In this document: piece after piece, positions 11,401 to 22,309 of the stretch
How the letters are laid out: each line of letters starts with the position of its first letter
Numbering within the stretch: position 1 is the first letter of the stretch
Assembly (NCBI RefSeq): GCF_036850765.1
Contig: NC_089495.1
Coordinates: forward strand, 197,912,847 to 197,976,846
Reading direction: 5' to 3'
Length of the DNA: 64,000 bases
DNA from: Saccopteryx bilineata
Lineage: Eukaryota > Chordata > Mammalia > Chiroptera > Emballonuridae
Program-made: the position numbers and the translations under genes
Notes under the pieces: generated by a model
Told to the model about the DNA's origin: nothing
Seen by the model: the letters and a program-made list of their open reading frames with translations, nothing else
Database searches by the model: none

Positions 11401-14400
11401 CTGGCCTGGGAGGGCCACTCCCCGTCGGAGTAGGGGTAGATGTCTGAGGGCTGCGGAGAGGACTCCCCTTCCAACTGGATGCTGCTGAGCGCCACAGGGA
11501 GATAAACGGTCACTGATTGCACAGGGCCCCCTGCACAGGACATGGGAGCCTGGACATCAGGGGCTTGGGGAGGTGGAGCAACTAAAGCCCAGAGAGATCC
11601 CGGCCCTTGCCCAGGGTCACACAGCACCAGGAGAGGAAACAGTGCTTGAACCCTGCTGGCGTCCTCACACCCTGGGCCCCACCTGGTCCCCACACACCCT
11701 AGGGGCTCCAGCCTCGGCTTTTCCAGCAGGGCCGGCTCGCTCTCGGCGCCTGGCTCCAGCTCCTCAGAACTGGAATCATCTGCCGCTGTGTCCTCTTTCC
11801 GCCTGGGTTTCCTCCTACGAAGCCTCTTCTTCCTCCCCGTGGAGGCCGCCCCCGTGATGACAGGCTCGGGTTCGCTGGCTGTCCCCAGCTGGGAGTCTGA
11901 GGGGAACCCCGGCAGGCCTCCCCAAGGCAGGGGTGATGTGCACAGGCGGGGAGGCACGTGGTCCTGTGGAGAAGGCCGGGGGCAGCACGGAGGGGCTATA
12001 GCGTAGGGGGGCCACTCTGGCCACCAGTCATCCTGAACCCGGACAGTCTTAGGCCCTGGAGTGAGCTCATCTGGGGTCAGGAAAACAGGCATGGAGGCTG
12101 GACCAAGGTGGCAGCAGCATGGCTTTGCACCGGCTGCCGGCCTCAGAGCTCCCTCAGAGACAAAGGATGCACGCAGCCCTGGCAGCCCACAAACCAGTGC
12201 GAACCACAGCCTGAGCAGAAACCTGGGCATCTTCTCTGCCCACACCTACCACACTAGACACCTACTTCTCTTTTAAGACAGCTAAGTGTCACCTCCTCCA
12301 GGAAGTTTGCCCTGACTATCCTCAGCCTCAGTTCCCACCCACCCCCTTCACTGCAATGACCAAAGCATTCCATCGCCCGTTGTTTATGTGCCTGTCTCCA
12401 GTCTGGGAACCTTCCTGGAAGGCAGGGGTCACCCCTCATCCAAGCCCGCTGCACAGTATCTGGCACACAGTAGGGGCTGCTTAAAGCCTGCCAAGCTCAA
12501 ACTATGTAAACACCTCTGCTGGCTTGTACAGAGCCTGCCTCCCTCCTGCAGACACCCCTCTCGTCACCCCCACCCCACACTTCCATGATCCAGCTGCACT
12601 GAACCAGCCCCAGGTCCTGAACAAGCCATCTGAAGCTTTCCAGCCCCCAGCCACGACTCAGCACCCTCCTCCACGCTACGGGGAAAGTCTCCTTTTCACA
12701 CCCCAGGGGACCAGCACAAGTGTCCTCTTCTAGAAACCATCCCCCGCTCTCCCTGGGAAGGAAGTCAGCGCGTGCCCCTGCCTCCCCCCCCCCCAAAGCC
12801 TTCCTAGGCTCTAACAATATTGCACACGCCAGCACTAACCCATCTCCCTGCGTCAGACCCTTGCTGACGGGTGCTCTCAGGGGTGGGGACAGTGACAAAC
12901 GCCACAGCCCTGACCAGAGGGGGCACTATGGAGCGGCAGGGGCAGGTGATGGCAAGGACAGAGGTACTCACCTCATCGCTGTCCAGCTCCTGCACAAAGA
13001 AGGCCTCCCCGCTGTCCCCCAGCTTCATGTGCAAGTCCACCGGCTCCCCATTGATCTCGATGTCTACCTGTGACGGGGCGTGACGGGTCAAGGCGTGCGT
13101 GCTCCCCACCGCCTGCCCTCATCCCCACACTCGGTTCCACAGGGCCCTGGCCTCCCGGCTGCCCCCCGCGCCCTGCGTTAGCTGGGGCTGCCTTCCCCTT
13201 GCTGTGCCTGGCTTGGCTGAGCTCTCCGTGTGCCCCCCATCCCGCCGACACGTTCCCCCGTTCTTGAGGCTTTGTTGCACGTCTCATGGTCTAAGTATTC
13301 TTGCTTAAGCCTTGGTTTCTGTGTCCCTCTCGCTCCCACACCCCGTAAGAACAAGGATGTGAGTCATCTTGTCACTTTGAGTCCCCAGCCCAGGATAGCG
13401 CTCAGACATGTGTTGAGTACACTGACAGGTGGTAGGAATGATCATTTCCTAGGCGTTAAGTACTGTGTTTTGTCTAGACTCTTATTCAGTCTTCACAGCC
13501 CCTACTGCAGCTGTGTGCAGAAGCTCCTATCATTATCCCCGCTTTATAGGTGAGGAAACAGAGGCTCAGAGGGATTACGTCATTCTCTGGGAAGCGGCCA
13601 AATGAATGCAGAGGCCTAGTCCCCACCCCAAACACTTAACCACTGAGCTATCATCTCTCCTACAAGGTTACATGGTCCTATTTGGATTCTGGAAAGCTCA
13701 TAGTCACTCCAGTGTGAAAGGGGCCGAGGCCCACCAGACCTCTTTTCACATACCAGCCCTCTGTGCTATCAAAGGTCTCTGTTGCATTCCCCTGAGCCCA
13801 GGGACGACAGTGCAGGTTTCCTAAGGGACAGGGACTAACCTCTGAGTGTCACCCACAGGCCTGGCCCAGGGATGGCGTTACCAGCTCCTATTTAATCACC
13901 AGGCATCTAGATGAGTGTGTCCATTTGCACAGGTGAAGTGCCTTACCAAGAACACACAGGTAAGGCCCTGGCCGGTTGGCTCAGCGGTAGAGTGTTGGCC
14001 TGGAGTGTGGGGGACCAGGGTTCGATTCCCGGCCAGGGCACATAGGAGAAACGCCCATTTGCTTCTCCACCCCCACCCTCTCCTTCCTCTCTGTCTCTCT
14101 CTTCCCCTCCCACAGCCAAGGCTCCATTGAGCAAAGATGGCCCGGGCGCTGGGATGGCTCCTTGGCCTCTGCCCCAGGCGCTAGAGTGGCTCTGGTCACG
14201 GCAGAGCGACGCCCCGGAGGGGCAGAGCATCGCCCCCTGGTGGGCAGAGCGACGCCCCTGGTGGGCGTGCCGGGTGGATCCCGGTCGGGCGCATGCAGGA
14301 GTCTGTCTGACTGTCTCTCCCCGTTTCCAGCTTCAGAAAAATACAAAAAAAAAAAAAGAACACACAGGTAAGGTCTTAGCCAGCTGGAGCCGTGTCTGAT

Positions 14401-14814
14401 GGTTCCACGCGCTGCCGCCGGGGTGGGGGGGATGGGGTGGTGGTGGGGAACAGGAACCCTCTTGGACCCAAACCCCAACGCAACCCAAACTATCAAAGAA
14501 AAGATAACAAAACGGAAGCCTGTCCAGAGGACGGATCCTCTGCTGGGACTGCAGCGGCTGCCCTGACTTCAGAAGTCCCTCCCACCCCCACCCCACCCCC
14601 GGCGGCGGCCGCCAGCACTCACCACCTTCTCCCGTGACCGCAGGACGCCCAGCTTGCCGAAGCGCACGTGGAAGGGCGAGCACCGGAAGGAGCCGTCCAC
14701 CTGCTTCACCACTAGCACGTCAATGCAGCCACTCAGCGTGGCAGGGTTCAGGCCCTGGTACAGCTCCTTCACCGTCCCAAACACGGTCCCCGCCAGCTGG
14801 CCCACGTAGTTCAT
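2475..14814 (-). CDS. LPIN3: Lipin-3, phosphatidate phosphatase (complete, 19 coding exons)
   Basis: Lipins dephosphorylate phosphatidate to diacylglycerol (Mg2+-dependent PAP1) at the ER and act as nuclear coregulators. Coding exons, read on the minus strand: 14623-14814, 12972-13067, 11698-11963, 11401-11481, 10406-10526, 9985-10252, 9126-9225, 8827-8987, 8374-8467, 8206-8275, 6557-6649, 6436-6479, 5594-5732, 4076-4224, 3819-3905, 3253-3405, 3004-3118, 2815-2918, 2475-2619. All introns are GT-AG and all phases join, giving 2478 nt and 825 residues; I recall human as about 851. The start is the ATG before [18 protein letters not shown], the family N-terminus. N-LIP covers about residues 1-105. 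A polybasic nuclear-localisation stretch ([13 protein letters not shown]) lies at about 140-152, DIDGT at 618-622, and LGHIL, the LxxIL coactivator motif, at 629-633. The gene appears intact and functional. Exon 8 (9126-9225) has a weak donor, GTGCTG. Confidence 0.95.
4076..4224 (-). other. LPIN3: LPIN3 catalytic exon with HAD motif DIDGT
   Basis: This exon codes 49 complete residues from [20 protein letters not shown] to [16 protein letters not shown] is the DxDxT signature of the haloacid-dehalogenase-type phosphatases: the first Asp (residue 618) is the expected nucleophile and the second the general acid/base. All three key residues are present, so the copy should be catalytically competent. 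The next exon (3819-3905) continues directly with [20 protein letters not shown], holding the LxxIL motif. Confidence 0.93.
4714..5155. repeat. Minisatellite in LPIN3 intron 14, 8 units of about 51-57 bp
   Basis: Eight head-to-tail units begin with GGTACCACACAGCTGGCAGC or GGTATCACACAGCTGGCAGC, at about 4717, 4771, 4827, 4882, 4939, 4994, 5049 and 5107. Each carries CTCTGCACCAGGCTG and a C-rich spacer. Two spacer types occur: CCTCCCACGCCCC and CCAGTCCCACGTCCC. From unit 4 onward the types alternate, which points to a higher-order dimer of about 110 bp. The array ends in a run of C. It lies wholly inside the intron between exons 5594-5732 and 4076-4224. The long open frames across it on both strands come from its periodicity and are not genes. 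Confidence 0.93.
9315..9475. mobile_element. Old hAT-Charlie-type non-autonomous element, degraded
   Basis: In the LPIN3 intron at 9226-9984. The left part reads CATTGTCCAGTCAACTTTCTGCAA and the right part AAATAGCCACATGTAGCCAGTG. I recognise these as the ends of a common Charlie-related mammalian repeat whose consensus starts near CACTGTCCAATAGAA. The exact subfamily is not assigned and the TSDs are eroded. Confidence 0.5.
9640..9915 (-). repeat. L2 LINE 3'-end relic
   Basis: Wording such as GGCCTTCCTTGACCAC, CTGTGAGCCAAATGAGGGCTG and CAGTGCCTGGCACACAATTGG is typical of the antisense L2 3' end. It lies in the same LPIN3 intron as the Charlie relic. Confidence 0.55.
10590..11335 (+). repeat. 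Old L1 fragment split by a SINE
   Basis: ATCCAGAATATGTAAATATA, AAGAACTCCTCCAAATCAAC and, after the SINE, GGGCCAGAAGACTTAAACAC and AGATATACAAATGGC resemble the 3' part of L1 ORF2. The middle part, TGATGAGAAAATTCTGGAAC to TAAAGTGCACAGTTC, resembles an L1 3' UTR. The piece lies in the LPIN3 intron at 10527-11400 and has no coding capacity. Confidence 0.55.
10850..11238 (-). mobile_element. tRNA-derived SINE, type A
   Basis: In minus orientation the head is GCCCTGGCCGGTTGGCTCAG. It has an A box TGGCTCAGTGG and a degenerate B box in GGGTTCGCTTCCC, then the CT-rich body and a T-rich (poly-A) tail on the plus strand. The flanking duplication is CCACAATTTTTT (about 10838-10849 and 11238-11250). Confidence 0.9.
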
Positions 14815-14822
14815 GGCCGGGG
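12972..14822 (-). other. LPIN3: LPIN3 exons 2-3 encoding the N-LIP domain
   Basis: Exon 2 (14623-14822) starts 8 nt before the ATG at an acceptor reading TTGCCAG and codes residues 1-64. Exon 3 (12972-13067) codes residues 65-96. Together they hold the diagnostic N-LIP sequence: [17 protein letters not shown] runs to the end of exon 2 and [20 protein letters not shown] lies in exon 3. In the family this domain packs against the catalytic C-LIP half and is needed for activity. Intron 2 between them contains a SINE with a perfect TSD and MIR/L2 relics. Confidence 0.93.
13965..14357 (+). mobile_element. tRNA-derived SINE, type A, full length
   Basis: Starts GCCCTGGCCGGTTGGCTCAG with A box TGGCTCAGCGG and B box GGTTCGATTCC. 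It continues through the CCCGGAGGGGCAGAGCATCG body to an A-rich tail. The perfect 17-bp TSD AAGAACACACAGGTAAG lies at 13948-13964 and again just past the tail. It sits in LPIN3 intron 2 and looks young. Confidence 0.93.
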
Positions 14823-15129
14823 CTGGCAACAGGAGGCAGCACTGGGACCGAGCTCAGCGCCCCCCCCCCCCGGCCCCCACCCGGCAAGGCTTTGCAGCTT
14901 GACCCCCTGGGTCCCCGGGCTTACAGTGTGTCGCCTCAGAGCGCCTTCGAGGATGGGCAGCAGTCACGGGACGGGGGTGAGGGTGGGGTGGGGTGCCAGC
15001 AACGTGGATTCTAGCTCTGGCTCACCCACTGACCAGCCATGGGACTCCTGGACCGCCACCTCCCTTCTCCAGGTGCCAGTCCCTGCATCTATCAAATGAG
15101 GGCACAGGGTAAGGCGGTCTGGGGTTCTC

Positions 15130-15300
15130 TGAGCCTCTAAATGCCATGAGTAACGATAATGATGACGGCGCTCAATGACAGGGCTCATTTCATCTTCACA
15201 ACAACCTACCAGGCTGGCCAAGTGGGTGTCATTACTCTTGTTTACCGTCAGGCCAGCTCAGGCCCCGAGAGGCGGAGCGACCTGCCCAGGACTGGACCTC
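15130..15300 (+). repeat. MIR relic
   Basis: In LPIN3 intron 1. CAACAACCTACCAGGCTGGC, GTGTCATTACTC and GAGCGACCTGCCCAGGAC match the MIR core and tail wording (allocated-exponent, tissue-independent old SINE). Confidence 0.5.
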
Positions 15301-16364
15301 ACAACCAGGAAGGAGAGCCGGGATTCCAGCCCCAGCTGCAGAACCCAAGATGTGAACCACTGGGATGGCCCACCTGTGGGAACAGGCGGTGGTGGGCACC
15401 CCGCCCCAGGGGTGCTGGGGGCAGCCTCATGATGTATCAGGCAATAGCCCTAAAGGCTGATATCTGCCCAGGATATGGGGATGGTGGTCTCAATTTCTCC
15501 ATATGAGAAATGAACAGTCTTGCTGGCTCCTGGTCCCAGGTGTTGGAAGGGGCCCTGCTGGGCCACTGTGGCTGATTTGTGAGGAACCAGGGATGGGAGT
15601 ATCTCAGGCACCTAAGGCTCTGCCCAGCTCTATTCCTGCGGTCAGAGGCTTGAGACAGGGCATCTCCCATCGCTGTGGGTGGAGCGAGCTCCCAGTTTAA
15701 GACTCCAAACTTCAAAGTCCTTCCCAGTTTCCGTGGGAGGTTGGGAATTCTGGCCATGGCCCACTGCTGACCCCAGTGTCCCTCCCTAGGTGATCGTCTT
15801 CAGACCCGACCCCCAGTCCTCAGACCCACATTCAGGCCCGGGCTGGCCCGTGGTGCCAAAGCTGCTCCTTCCCCTGGCCAGACCGGTCCCGCCAGCTCAC
15901 CCACACCACGCACGGCTGGGTGATCCAGAGGCAGGAGGCTGTGGCAGCCGCGGAAAAAAGCCAGAGCCTTAATGAGAGCCACCTCCACGCTGGCGTGGTG
16001 CCCACCTGCCAGCTTCAGCTCACTTCCCTCCCTGATGGTCAGGCCAGTGGCCCACTGACCCTCTGGCTGCCAGGACACAGGACATCCACTTCCACAGGCA
16101 GGGCACTTCTCTCTCTCAGACCCTGAATCGGAATCCCTGGTGGACCACCTGCCATGCGAGACCACCCCTCGAAGAAGTCAAGTGACTTATCCAAACTCTA
16201 TTAAGCTAAGAGGCCATAGAGGCGGGGAGGAAGTGTGACTCATACCCCGGTTTCCTGACTCCCTATCATGGTTCCTTCTACTCCACAGTCCCCAAACCAC
16301 ACCACAGAGGTCTGTGGCAAGGGCAGCCGGCCCACTGCCCCCTCCTGCACAGCCCCGTATTAGC

Positions 16365-16460
16365 TGGCTGCTCTAAGTGCGGTCCATGCCCAGGAGTACC
16401 AGCATCACCTGGGGACTTGTTAGAAGTGTGGAGCTTCACAAACGTACGGCACGACCTCCA
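16365..16460 (+). repeat. MER20 (hAT) relic, left part
   Basis: GTCCATGCCCAGGAGTACC and ATCACCTGGGGACTTGTTAG match the left half of MER20. It is incomplete and lies in LPIN3 intron 1. Confidence 0.5.
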
Positions 16461-17587
16461 TTGCTAACGCAAAAAAGGATAAAACGAGGCTCCCTGGACC
16501 CTGGACATGTCACTCGTTTTGTAACTATTATATCTGCAAGGCACCAACTCTGTGCTATGTGGAAATTTCCACTTTGGTTTCTCCCTACCTAACGTCAGAC
16601 TCTAGGGTCTATAGGTCTGGGGAGACAGACAGACAGACAAGGGCAGACATAGGCATCTGGTGGGCAGGACTGGAGATCACTGTGTCCAGGAAAAGCAGAG
16701 AGGACTCTAGACGCTTCCAGGAATAAGGGAGCAATCACGGGAGGGGCAGACCAGGGGCAAGGGCAAAGGTCCAGCCAGCTGGAGGCCCACGCCTGAATTA
16801 TCTGCCCGGCTGGGGGCAAAAGAGCTTGGGGTGTGTGTGTATGTGGCACGCTCAGCTCGACCGAGTACAAGGCCTCGACTTTGGAGTCACTGACGGTGGG
16901 GAATTATAGGGTGTTTAGTAGCACCCCTAGTCTCTACCCACTAGATGCCAATAGTACCCCTCTTCCGGTTGTGACAATCACATTGTCTCCAGACATGATC
17001 AAAATTGACCTTGAATGACAGCACTAGGGTAGTAGAAAGAGCCAAATGGAAGAGATGTCACCCAGGGTGGTCCTGGGTCCTCTGCTGATCGACCCCTGGT
17101 GTGTCCTCAGGCCAGTACAGTGCTCGCCTCTGTGTGGCCTTCTATGAAACAAGGCTTCAGTTTTCCAGACCCTTCTCAGTCTAGAGTTCCCCTCCCCCGC
17201 CCCTCACATCTGTCTGCTCAGCATTTGGAGGGACTCCTGTGAGCCAGGCCCTGGGCTACCCTCCTCCACCTGAACCCATCCCTGAAGGCATCTCCTCTCC
17301 CCAGGACCCGGCTCTGCCGCCTTGGTCTTCTCCAGGCGGAGGGAAGCTCTGCTTGGCTTCCTGTGCCACCCTTCACCCCAAACTAACACGTCTAACATCA
17401 ACTACTTCATCTAACCCCCCCAAACCCTGGGCAGCTGAATTTCTCTCAGGGGACCTCTCTGCCAAACCCTCTGAATCCTGTTCCCCAATTTCCTGCTCAT
17501 CCGGTCCCTCCTTTCTTCTGCTGTCCTAGGTCAAGGCTTTATTCCCGGATGCCTACATCTTGGACGGCAACAGGACACTGAAGGTAA

Positions 17588-17775
17588 GGCACCAGACTGT
17601 CTAGGTTCTAATTGTCTCCCTGACACTTATTAGTTGTGACCTTGGGCAAGTCTCTTCACATCTGTGAGCCTCAGTCTCAGCCTCTGAAATGGGGATAACA
17701 TAAGGGATGCATGAGTAATTAATGACATAATTCATGTAAAGCACTAACATGCAATAAATGCCCATACATGTCACC
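17588..17775 (+). repeat. MIR, well preserved
   Basis: The sequence runs from ACCAGACTGTCTAGGTTC through TGTGACCTTGGGCAAGTCTC to CTGAAATGGGGATAAC and ATGTAAAGCACTAAC, the standard MIR order. LPIN3 intron 1. Confidence 0.7.
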
Positions 17776-18689
17776 TATCAGCAGCAGCATCTTGGTTGGC
17801 ATTGTGACAGCCACACTCACCTAGTCTGGTCCTGACAACACTACAGGTCAGACTCCAATGCACTGTCCCTGCCCACAGTTGAGAGTTTAGACTTTTAACT
17901 CAGCATTCAAGGCCCTGCATAACGGTGGCTTCAGTTTGCAAAGTGAGCAGGTGGGCTCCAGGCACGCCTCACAGGGTGCCCAAGCTTCAGAGCCCACTCT
18001 GGGAACACCCACAGGCCCCCCTAGTCAGCACACAGCTCCACCACAGGGAAGCCAGAACAAGCTGCCCTGGGTAGGAGCTTTCGGCTTTTCTGGGGTCCCC
18101 GATTTGGGGAGAGGTGAGGTCAGAGCTCTCTACCTAGGACCAGAGGGAGGAGGGTAAGAATTCCCATAGCTCTAGAAGGGAGAAAACCAACCCAGCTTCC
18201 CAGCGGCCTTCGCTGCTGCACCAGCTGACCTCACCAGTCTCAGGGCCGGCAGAGTAAGAGTCAGACCCTGCTTTGCAACTGAGAATGCTCAGAGAGGGTG
18301 GGTGTCCTCCCCAAGGTCAGTCAGCCTGGGCTGATGCTGGGTGGGCCTCCCTGAAAGCTTTTTGCATCTCATTATCTCCTGATCCCACATTCTGGATGTC
18401 CAGTGTCCTCGCAGTCACTGGGCCAGGAACAGGGACAAAGTGAGTTCATCCATCCCTGAGAGTTCCCATCTAATGGCTAGAAATGGACTGACTCAGACCC
18501 CAGGACAGGAAGGAATGAGGGTCGAATGGCAGGATGGATGGGCGGGGCAAGGCGGGACAGGGAGAGGGGTACCTCTTCGCAGGCCCGGGTTGGGCCCTAC
18601 CTTTGGAGCTGCCCACTGGACCTCCGGGACCCGGAGCCGCCGCCTCTACCCGAGTGCACAGGGTCAGCAGGTAAGTGTTCTTGGCCCCA

Positions 18690-18960
18690 AACTCACTTGG
18701 CGCTTCCGGCTCCTCTAGGACAGAAATCCCGACTCCTCCCCTTCCACGAGCCAAGGGCGGGTTCCATCCCCGCCCCGTAAAGATCCCGCCCCCGTCCTGT
18801 CCCCACGCGCAGGGCCGCCCTTGCACGTATAGAGTCTGGGAGGCGTGAGGCTTCAGGCCCCGCCCCCAAGGCTCCACCCCTGACCCGCCCTGCACCCTAG
18901 AGCTGCTAAAAACATTGCGCGGGTGGCGGGTTACCTGCCTCACTTCCAGGAACCGCAGAA
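18690..18960 (-). promoter_or_regulatory. LPIN3: Candidate LPIN3 promoter and non-coding first exon
   Basis: A GC-rich block with three GC boxes (CCCGCCCC type at about 18768-18776, 18785-18793 and 18857-18867) lies 3.9 kb upstream of the LPIN3 start codon. On the minus strand it ends in a strong donor, CGCCAA|GTGAGT, with the last exon base at 18697. This suggests a first exon of about 100 nt with start near 18800. A second minus-strand donor, GGCAG|GTAACC near 18935, is an alternative. The true start site cannot be fixed from sequence. In human, LPIN3 also starts with a non-coding exon far upstream, as far as I recall. Confidence 0.5.
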
Positions 18961-20240
18961 AAAACGGGACCCTTCGAATCTGGCGGACTTAGGACTTTCT
19001 GGCTTTCCTTCCAGCTCGCTGCGTGACTTTGGATAAGTTTTTCCCAATCTGAGACCGTGTACTGCTTTGTCAAAGGGGATATAGCCACCTTGCAGAATTT
19101 TCGATATTACATGAAATGACTTTGTGAGGCACCTGGAGCTCAAACGTCCCACTTTGAGGGCAGCCTCCCCTGACCCCTCTACCACCACCCCACTACCCCA
19201 GGCTGGACAGGACCCTCATATCTACCATACGCTCACATAGCCTACAATTGTAATTTCATATTTGCTTGAGTTACTATATGATTCTTTGCCTCTTCATTTG
19301 AATTTGAACTCCGTGAGAACACGTCGCGTTTATTCTTACATCCCAGCTCCCAGTTCAGTCCCTGACATCCGGCAGGAACTCAATAAATGCCGCTTCCTTT
19401 CATTCCGTTCTATTCCGACGACCTGTTGGAGGCCAGCAGACTCAACACCGCCACTGGCCAGCAGAGGGCAGGCGGTGACCAGCCATTTTGCCCAGCTGAG
19501 CTTCCTCTCCAGGTCCGCAAGCGCCACGGGATGGGAACAGGTGAACCCAGGTGCGCGCACTTCTGAAAAGCTCGGTTGGCCGGCGAGGCTCGGGCCAGGG
19601 GACGCTTTTATTCCTGTGGATCTGTGATTCGCCGCCTGTCCTGTATCAAAGACCCTTCTGACAGCTTGTGAGGAAGTGGCCCCTGCAAAGAAGATGCACT
19701 GAGAAGGCTCAGGAGGTGAGGGAATTTGCTGTAAAGAGGTCGGGCACTGAGGAAAGGCTTGGAGGGGCGGGGCGCAATGGCAAAGAGCTGGACTTGCGAA
19801 GGACTGGATGGTGGAGAGTGTGAGGTGACCACCATTGTTCTGTGACCCAAGGCGACAGGACCTGGCTGCAACCTCAATTGTCTTGACTTTAGCAAAATTT
19901 GGTGTCGGTTCTGAACCTAGGCAGTGTCTGGCCGGTGTTTCAGAAGAGTCCTGATGGGAGTAGAGCTATCTCGAGGTGGCCAGAGGGCAGCGCCACACCA
20001 CAGACATGTCTGTGGAAGCATTATGTACATATAACTGTTATGTATAACTGTGAAACAGTGTGTTGGTGGTCAGCAGTCCTTCCAGTGGGCCTAGGAAGGA
20101 AGGAAGGACGGACAAGTCAGAGGTGTGGATGCACAGGCCACAGTCTCTCCTCTTTGAGCCTCAATTGCCTCATCTGCAAAATGGAGAGAAAACTAACCTT
20201 TCAGGATTGTGTTGTGAAGATTAAACAGTATGAACTAAAT

Positions 20241-20360
20241 CAGTGGTTCTTAACTAATGCTGCACGTTGGAATCATTGTGTCCTGGGCAAATACTGGAAT
20301 TTAAAACAACAACAAAAAAAAACCCCGACTGTAATGTGTGGCCAAGGCTGAGAACGACTG
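20241..20360. mobile_element. Short non-autonomous hAT (MER5-like)
   Basis: Ends are CAGTGGTTCTTAAC and GGCTGAGAACGACTG, imperfect inverted repeats. The flanks AACTAAAT (20233-20240) and AGCTAAAT (20361-20368) are an 8-bp TSD with one change. Length is 120 bp. Confidence 0.75.
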
Positions 20361-20455
20361 AGCTAAATAAAACACTGAACACACGCAGGGAATACACTAG
20401 GCATTCAGTGATGTTTATGGCATATATATATATTTTTAAGATGGAGCACAAATTG

Positions 20456-20652
20456 CCCTGGCTGGATGGCTCGCTTGGTTGGAGCATTGTCCTGCAATGC
20501 AGAGGTGGCTGGTTCGGTCTGTGGCCGGGGCACATACAGAAACAGATTGATGCTTCCTCTTCCTCTCTCTATGGATTCAATAAAAAATAAAAGAAAAAAA
20601 CAATAGAAAAAATAAAGACAAAAAAAATAAGGCAACAAAAAACATTAAAAAA
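20456..20652 (+). mobile_element. tRNA-derived SINE, short type (D)
   Basis: Head CCCTGGCTGGATGGCTCGC, B-box-like GGTTCGGTCTG, then GGGCACATACAGAAACAG and an A-rich tail. The 18-bp TSD AAGATGGAGCACAAATTG (20438-20455) is repeated at 20653-20670 with one change. Confidence 0.88.
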
Positions 20653-21293
20653 AAGACGGAGCACAAATTGTTTTCATTGTTGTTAGAGGGGGGAAAGTTG
20701 ATATAAAGTTTTGTTACCAAAATTGAATTTCCAACAGGCTTGTTTCTGGAAGCATGAATCATTAGCAATTTGGTGATTATGGGCTAGGGGGAGACAAAGG
20801 CACACTCTGGTAATATGTCCAAATGAGCTGAACGAGGCTGAGCCCACCCTGTTCTAGCTTGTGGTTTACATCAGCGTCTCCAATGTATCCTTTTAGCTTG
20901 CAGGCAGCGTGGGTACTGGTGTTTGCCCCTTTCTGGGGTGAAAGTTAGTGGCTATTGTCTTCTCTCCTCAGCTACACTTACCAGATGGGCCCGGACTATA
21001 GGCAACTGTTGGTTTCTTGATTAACCCATGAGTGCAGGCTGCACTTCCTTCTTTATGGAATTAGGTGGTCTTCTGTGCTTTAAGTCACCGTCCCAGTGAT
21101 TATTTACCTTGTCCCACTACTCTCTTGCTGGGTGAACTTGGCATGAGGTTGAAGGACCCGCCCACCCAGGTCCCCGGCTTTGGCCACTCCCAGTGGCCTC
21201 TCTGAAGGTAGGAAGGGAGACAGAAGAATCAGGGACCTTCTCTCTCCAGCCTGTGGGCTTGGGGGCTGGGAACTAGGCAGTTGGTATTGGTTA

Positions 21294-21493
21294 GGGTTGT
21301 CAGATTTAGCAAATAAAAATAAAGGATGTTCAGTTAAATTTGTATTTCTGGTAAATAACATAAGGGTTTGTTTGTTTTAGTGTTTGTCCCATGCAACATT
21401 TGGTATGGACTTATACTAAAATTGTTTGCTGTTTATCTGAGATGCAAATTTAACTAGATAACCTTTATTTTTATTTGCTAAATCTGCCAACCC
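21294..21493. mobile_element. Palindromic non-autonomous DNA transposon, 200 bp
   Basis: The left arm GGGTTGTCAGATTTAGCAAA and the right arm TTTGCTAAATCTGCCAACCC are inverted repeats. Pairing continues through AATAAAAATAAAGG, GTTAAATTTG and further for about 75 bp, so the whole unit can fold into one long hairpin. I recognise it as an old mammalian hAT-like MITE but do not assign a name. Confidence 0.75.
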
Positions 21494-21921
21494 AGTGCCT
21501 GGCCAAACGGCCAAGGAGAACCCAGCATGTGGCATTTGCTGCCGGCAAAGGCCTCCTGCCCAGTGTTGCCACATTCAGCTTCCACCTGTCACTGCCTTGC
21601 TCCAGAACTTGACGTGGCTCCCAGCTGCTTCCATACGGGCTACTTGGACTTTCTGGCCACTGCGCTTGGCCTTGTCTTCTGTCAGCCCAGCTGCCCTGCT
21701 TGGGCCCCTTCCCACCTCTGCTCCTGCTGTGTTTTCTGTGCTTGCCATGTCTCCTGCCCACTCCCAGTAGCAATTAGCAATTGCAAACACTTATTGGGCA
21801 CCTACTGGGTGCAGGCGTCCTGCTGAGTTCTTCATTTGCATTGTCTCACTGGAGCAGCCCAAATCCTGTTATGGTAGGAACACCAGTTAAGTAGCTATCT
21901 TACGCTCTAAGGTAAGTGGTT

Positions 21922-22142
21922 CTTTTTTTTAATGTTTTATTGATTAGGCAGGCGGAAGGGAGCAAGAGAAAAAGCACGAGAGAAGCATCAACTTGTTTCA
22001 TTTAGTTCCATTTAGTTGTGTACGCATTGATTACTTCTCACACGTGCCGTGACTGGGGCGGGGGGGGGGGGGGACGGTCAAATCTGAGACATCTGGCAGG
22101 CCAGGTCAACGCTTTATCCACTGAACCACCTGGCCAGGACTT
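21922..22142 (-). mobile_element. tRNA-derived SINE (C/D type), interrupted by a G run
   Basis: Minus orientation: the head is near 22140 (CTGGCCAGGTGGTTCAGTGG on the minus strand) with the A-rich tail at 21925-21945 as T on plus. A poly-G run at 22060-22075 lies inside. Confidence 0.75.
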
Positions 22143-22309
22143 CAACTGATTCTTTTTTTTTTTCCATGTCCACAGCTAAACTTATCCCCAGGTCCCAGGG
22201 CAGGAACCCGGAGCCCATGAGCGGTGGAGCTTGCTGTAGCAGCCATCTGGGCCAGCCCCTGCTATGGGGGGAGCAGGGGCTGAATTTGACTTGGCTGCGG
22301 TCAACTGAT

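Larger units (their letters stand above)
14823..18696 (-). other. LPIN3: LPIN3 intron 1 (presumed)
   Basis: Between the coding-exon 2 acceptor at 14823-14824 and the candidate first-exon donor at 18695-18696. Apart from MIR and MER20 relics, the pyrimidine-rich stretch 17440-17530 and GC-moderate unique sequence, I see no exon with lipin similarity. The upstream limit depends on the uncertain first exon. Confidence 0.5.

Noticed and set aside
13965..14040. tRNA gene-like A and B boxes in SINE heads
   Set aside because: Each is followed by a SINE body and A tail and flanked by TSDs. The cloverleaf is decayed, so these are retroposed heads and not tRNA genes.
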